A DNA stretch of 64,000 nt from CAIWHR01 sp963788185 (GTDB lineage: Bacteria; Pseudomonadota; Gammaproteobacteria; Burkholderiales; Casimicrobiaceae), in the NCBI GenBank assembly GCA_963788185.1, contig CAWBGE010000010.1, positions 124,001-188,000 of the forward strand, written 5' to 3'. The notes beneath the pieces were generated by a model. It was not told where the DNA came from and did not search any database. It saw nothing but the letters and a program-made list of their open reading frames with translations. Made by a program: the position numbers and the translations under genes. Below are positions 60,527 through 64,000 of this stretch, one piece after another (positions within the stretch are counted from its first letter, which is position 1; each line of letters starts with the position of its first letter).

Positions 60527-61858
60527 TCAATGCCGGTCGAAAACGGCGATCGACTCGACGTGCGCGGTGTGCGGGAACATGTTGACGATGCCGGCCGCAG
60601 CCAGCGTGTAGCCGTGATCGTTTACGAGCACGCCGGCGTCCCGGGCGAGGGTGGCAGGGTTGCAGGCGACGTAGACGACTCGTCGCGGCCGGCCATCGCC
60701 GGGCAGCGCCTTGACCAGCGCAATCGCACCTTCGCGCGGGGGATCGATGAGTACGCGGTCGAGCGGACCCAGGGCCTCGACCGTCTCCGGCGTGGCCTCG
60801 AACAGGTTGGCGACATCGAAGCGTGTGCACCCCGCAAGCCCGTTGAGATGCGCGTTCTCGGCGGCGCGACGCACGAGCGATGCGCTGCCTTCGACGCCCA
60901 CCACGGTCGCGCCGCGGCGCGCGATCGGCAGCGTGAAGTTGCCCAAACCGCAGAAGAAATCGGCAATGCGTTCGCCGGGTTGCGGGTCGAGCAGCGCCAG
61001 CGCGCGGCGTACGAGCACCTGGTTGATCGCGGGGTTGACCTGCGTGAATTCGGTCGGCGAGTAGGGAAAGCGCAGCCCGAATTCAGGCAACGTGTAGGCA
61101 AGGCGATTTACCGGCGGATGGAACGGCGTTGCGGTCTCCGGCCCGCCCGATTGCAGGTAGAACTGAACCGCATGCCGGTCGGCGAAAGCGCGCAACGAGG
61201 CTTCGTCCGCGGGCGACGGAGACGCCAATACGCGCAACACCAGCGCCTGCACCGGCAGGTCTCCGTCGCCGACGGCGAGCTCGATCTGCGGCAGGCGGTC
61301 GCGAATCGACAGTCCGCCGATGAGTTCGCGCAGTTGCGGCAGCAGCGCGGAAATGCTCGGCGGCAGGATCGCGCAGGAGAGCATGTCGGCGACGTAGCTC
61401 GATTTCTTTTCGTGGAATCCCACCAGCACACCGCCCTTCTTCGCGACGTAGCGGACCGACAGCCGGGCGCGGTGGCGGTAGCCCCAAGCGGGACCATGAA
61501 TCGCCGGCAGGATCTGCTCAGGGCGAACGCGGGCGATGTGCCAGAAGGCGTCTTCGAGCGCACGCTGCTTGGTCGCCACCTGCGCGACGGAGTCGAAGTG
61601 CTGCAGCGAGCAGCCGCCGCAGATCGAGAAATGCGGGCAGCGCGGAAGCGTTCGCGCCGCGCTCGGACGGAATATGGATTCGGCGCGGGCAATGTCGTAG
61701 GTGGGCTTGCGCTTAAGCAGCGTCGCGCCGACCAACTCCCCGGGCAGCGCGCCCTCGACGAAAACCGCCTTGCCCTCGACGCGCGCGATGCCGCGCCCTT
61801 CCTGGTCGAGCGACTGCACCTCTAGAACGACGGTTGCGGTGGCGTGAGGGGTTCGCAT
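60527..61858 (-). CDS. rlmD: 23S rRNA (uracil(1939)-C(5))-methyltransferase
   Basis: A 443-residue SAM-dependent RNA methyltransferase. An N-terminal TRAM domain (about residues 1-65) precedes a Cys group for a [4Fe-4S] cluster (Cys in RCPHFSICGGCSLQH and a later Cys in SCAILP). The Rossmann domain has DFFCGLGNFTLP, DPPREGA and the catalytic YVACNPATLARD. The RlmD name follows from these features and length (E. coli 433). It is divergent from tsaB. Confidence 0.95.
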   Translation of the reverse strand: MRTPHATATVVLEVQSLDQEGRGIARVEGKAVFVEGALPGELVGATLLKRKPTYDIARAESIFRPSAARTLPRCPHFSICGGCSLQHFDSVAQVATKQRALEDAFWHIARVRPEQILPAIHGPAWGYRHRARLSVRYVAKKGGVLVGFHEKKSSYVADMLSCAILPPSISALLPQLRELIGGLSIRDRLPQIELAVGDGDLPVQALVLRVLASPSPADEASLRAFADRHAVQFYLQSGGPETATPFHPPVNRLAYTLPEFGLRFPYSPTEFTQVNPAINQVLVRRALALLDPQPGERIADFFCGLGNFTLPIARRGATVVGVEGSASLVRRAAENAHLNGLAGCTRFDVANLFEATPETVEALGPLDRVLIDPPREGAIALVKALPGDGRPRRVVYVACNPATLARDAGVLVNDHGYTLAAAGIVNMFPHTAHVESIAVFDRH

Positions 61859-61980
61859 GGTGATGAGTGCGGGCAGTGCGGCGAGGCGGCGTCACGACGG
61901 TGGATGGAATTGTACCCGCTGGACACGGCGCACCCCGAAGTGGCCCGCTTGATCGACCCCGCGTCGAGTAAAATCGCGCA

Positions 61981-62667
61981 ATGCGCATTCTCGCCCTCGA
62001 CACGTCGACCGAATGGTGCAGCGTCGCTGCGGGAGGCGAGGGCGCGTGGTTCGTCGAGAACGAGCACGTCGGGCAAGCACACTCCGAGCGCCTGTTGCCC
62101 ATGGTGGCCGCGGTGCTGGCCGCGGCGCACTGGGCGCCCGCGGACCTCGACGGCATCGCCTTTGGTGCCGGTCCGGGTTCCTTCACCGGCATCCGTATCG
62201 GGTGCGGCGTGGCTCAGGGTCTCGCCCTCGCGCTCGACAAACGCGTGGTGCCGATTCCGACTCTGGAGGCCATGGCCTTTGCAGCGGAACGCGATCACAT
62301 CCTGTGCTGCCTCGACGCGAGAATGCGCGAGGTCTACGTCGCCGCGTACAGGCGCGACGGCGAGCGGCTCGCGATACTCATGCCGCCCACGGTGCTCCCG
62401 CCCGCCGCCGTCGTCCTCCCTCCGCTGCCGCATGGCGACTGGACGGGTGTCGGTCCGGGATTCGCAGCCTATCCGGAACTGGCTGCGCGATTGCAGCTCG
62501 CGGCGCTGCGGCCAGAAATCCTGCCTTCGGCGGTCGCCATTGCCGCGCTTGCGCTGCCGCGGTTCCGGACCGGCGATGCGGTGGCTGCCGCCGACGCATT
62601 GCCGCTGTACGTGCGTCACCGCGTCGCGCTGACCGACGTCGAGCGCGCGGCGGGCGCGAGACTTTGA
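61981..62667 (+). CDS. tsaB: tRNA t6A modification protein TsaB
   Basis: A 228-residue ASKHA-fold protein that forms the TsaBDE complex making threonylcarbamoyl-adenosine at position 37 of ANN-decoding tRNAs. Markers are the N-terminal RILALDTSTEWCSVA and AFGAGPGSFTGIRIGCGVAQGLA. It starts a three-gene run tsaB-rimI-udg with tight spacing (15 bases to rimI). Confidence 0.95.
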   Translation: MRILALDTSTEWCSVAAGGEGAWFVENEHVGQAHSERLLPMVAAVLAAAHWAPADLDGIAFGAGPGSFTGIRIGCGVAQGLALALDKRVVPIPTLEAMAFAAERDHILCCLDARMREVYVAAYRRDGERLAILMPPTVLPPAAVVLPPLPHGDWTGVGPGFAAYPELAARLQLAALRPEILPSAVAIAALALPRFRTGDAVAAADALPLYVRHRVALTDVERAAGARL

Positions 62668-62682
62668 CCGGCGCCGACTCCG

Positions 62683-63204
62683 ATGCCCTCGCTCGCCCGT
62701 GCGCTGCCCGTGTCCGATGTCCTGTGGCGGCCCCTGGCGGCCGGCGATATCGCCTATGTGGCGGCGCTGGAGGCACAGATCCACGCAGCACCGTGGACGA
62801 TCGGCAATTTCCGCGATGCGATCGCCACCGGCTACTCTGCCTGCGTGGGCGAGTACCAGAGCCGCATCGTTGCCTACGGCGTCCTCATGCTGGCCCCCGG
62901 CGAGGCACAGGTTCTCAATCTTTCCGTCGTTCCCGATTGGCGCCGGCACGGTTTCGGGCGGGCGTTGCTGCGCCGGTTCGTCGCGGTCGCGGTCGGGCGC
63001 GGCGCCGAGCACATCTTTCTCGAAGTGCGCGCCGGGAACACGGCGGCGATTCGGCTTTACGCGGTCGAAGGATTCCTGCCCGTCGCTCGCCGCACCGCGT
63101 ACTACCCGAGCGCGGGGCCGTCGGCGCCGCGCGAGGATGCACTGGTGATGCGCCTGCCGCTCGGCACCGGCAGCATCGCGGAGGTTGTCGATGACGCACG
63201 ATGA
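62683..63204 (+). CDS. rimI: Ribosomal protein S18 alanine N-acetyltransferase
   Basis: A 173-residue GNAT acetyltransferase. The acetyl-CoA motif is VVPDWRRHGFGRALLRRFV (R-x-x-G-x-G/A), preceded by EAQVLNLS and followed by FLEVRAGNTAAIRLYAVEGF, the classic RimI pattern. It acetylates the S18 N-terminus in E. coli. The tsaB-rimI order is widely conserved. It overlaps the glycosylase gene by 14 bases. Confidence 0.93.
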   Translation: MPSLARALPVSDVLWRPLAAGDIAYVAALEAQIHAAPWTIGNFRDAIATGYSACVGEYQSRIVAYGVLMLAPGEAQVLNLSVVPDWRRHGFGRALLRRFVAVAVGRGAEHIFLEVRAGNTAAIRLYAVEGFLPVARRTAYYPSAGPSAPREDALVMRLPLGTGSIAEVVDDAR

Positions 63205-63949
63205 CGTCTGGCGCGAGTTGGGTCTTTGGCCGCGCTGGGTGCAACGCACCGTCGGCAAGGACGATGTCGCCCCGCCGATTCTGCCGGCTGCGCCCGGGGC
63301 CTCGGCGACCGCTCCGGCAACGGTGCCTGCGGAGCAGGCCGGTCGCGCGATGCGAATCGCGGCGCTGGAGTGGTCGATGTTCGACGCCGACGTCGACGCC
63401 TGCACGGCCTGCGAGCTGTGCCGCACGCGCAGGCGGTCGGTGCCTGGCGTCGGCGATCGCGACGCGGACTGGCTGTTCGTGGGCGAGGCTCCCGGCGCCG
63501 ACGAAGATGCGCAGGGCGAACCCTTCGTCGGGCAGGCGGGACGCCTTCTCGACAACATGCTGGCGGCACTCGGGCTCGCGCGAAACCGCAATGTCTACAT
63601 CGCCAATGTGCTCAAATGCCGGCCGCCGAACAACCGGACACCGGAGCCCGGCGAGGTCGCGGCCTGCCGACCCTACCTCGACCGCCAGATTGCCCTGCTC
63701 CGGCCGCGGCTGATCGTCGCGTTGGGCAAGAGCGCCGCGACTGCGCTGCTCGGGCGCGAAGCGACGATCGCGAGCCTGCGCGGCCGCGTGCACGATTACG
63801 CGGGTACCCCGCTGGTCGTCACCTACCACCCTGCGTATCTGCTGCGCACGCTGCACGACAAGGCGAAGGCGTGGGAGGATCTCGTGCTTGCGCGGCGAAC
63901 GCTGTCCGCGATTCCCGTGGCCGCTCCCGCGCAGGACAGCGCGACCTGA
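63191..63949 (+). CDS. Family 4 uracil-DNA glycosylase
   Basis: A 252-residue Fe-S uracil-DNA glycosylase that removes uracil from DNA. The active-site block GEAPGADEDAQGEPFVGQAG is that of family 4. Cysteines for the [4Fe-4S] cluster are in CTACELCRTR and VLKCRPPNNRTPEPGEVAAC. The second motif is TYHPAYLLR. The N-terminal 60 residues are variable, with a Pro/Ala-rich linker. It overlaps rimI and is probably co-expressed with it. Nothing is seen in the 51 bases after its stop. Confidence 0.93.
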   Translation: MTHDDVWRELGLWPRWVQRTVGKDDVAPPILPAAPGASATAPATVPAEQAGRAMRIAALEWSMFDADVDACTACELCRTRRRSVPGVGDRDADWLFVGEAPGADEDAQGEPFVGQAGRLLDNMLAALGLARNRNVYIANVLKCRPPNNRTPEPGEVAACRPYLDRQIALLRPRLIVALGKSAATALLGREATIASLRGRVHDYAGTPLVVTYHPAYLLRTLHDKAKAWEDLVLARRTLSAIPVAAPAQDSAT

Positions 63950-64000
63950 TTCCCCGCCCATCGGCGTTTGGTCGCACAATGGCTTGACTGAGGGTCCGGT

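Overview
The window is high-GC, densely coded DNA from a proteobacterium, most likely a betaproteobacterium of Burkholderiales type. This is inferred from the rpmE-rho-trxA and obgE-proB neighbourhoods close to rppH, the FdxA and RsxB-type ferredoxins, and a GC-rich intergenic stem-loop element of a kind I recall from Burkholderiales. About 54 protein genes, one tRNA gene, one small ORF and one gene remnant can be supported. No phage, IS element, CRISPR array or rRNA was seen.

Layout. 1-4783 (minus): a dipeptide/oligopeptide ABC importer (binding protein, two permeases, two ATPases; the last ATPase runs off the left edge). 5101-7820: a RidA-type deaminase, a ChaA-like cation/proton antiporter, a DUF2934 protein with a basic Ala/Pro/Lys tail, and a small secreted protein. 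7830-15865: a GH88-family hydrolase and an SDR oxidoreductase on the minus strand, with a divergent YejABEF-type importer on the plus strand. 15878-18676: pyruvate phosphate dikinase. 18785-35313: a complete respiratory nitrate module. It has narXL preceded by a 9/10 FNR/ANR box, a fused double NarK, two more NarK-type transporters, narGHJI and a parvulin-type isomerase. A 38-codon ORF sits between narG and narH and overlaps both by ATGA. 35522-41284: rppH, a YIP1 protein, a 73-bp tandem repeat, proB, obgE, a membrane glycosyltransferase and rpmE. 41557-43485: rho and trxA, with a degenerate copy of the rho 3' end downstream of rho. 43698-48034: fdxA, two cytochromes c, nth, rsxB, an acyltransferase and corA. 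48116-54741: an MFS carrier, pncB, an orphan GspE/PilB ATPase, guaC and pirin. 54836-59433: a LysR remnant, an unusual Tat lipoprotein joining SLH, chitobiase-like and metallo-beta-lactamase-fold domains, and a TonB-like protein with 21 perfect five-residue repeats. 59443-63949: tRNA-Ser(UGA), a YccA/Bax-inhibitor-1 protein, rlmD, tsaB, rimI and a family 4 uracil-DNA glycosylase.

How the genes work together. The nitrate block is the only clear multi-gene physiological system. NarX/NarL would sense nitrate, the four NarK modules would move nitrate in and nitrite out, and NarGHI, matured by NarJ, would respire nitrate with quinol. The FNR-type box ahead of narX couples this to oxygen limitation. 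The peptide importers, pyruvate phosphate dikinase and GH88/SDR pair suggest growth on peptides and uronate-containing oligosaccharides. The most unusual proteins are the SLH-metallo-beta-lactamase lipoprotein and the repeat-bearing TonB-like protein. They are neighbours, but nothing in the sequence links them functionally. I did not find a clearly new multi-gene system; the most original signals are single genes, a small ORF and repeat structures.
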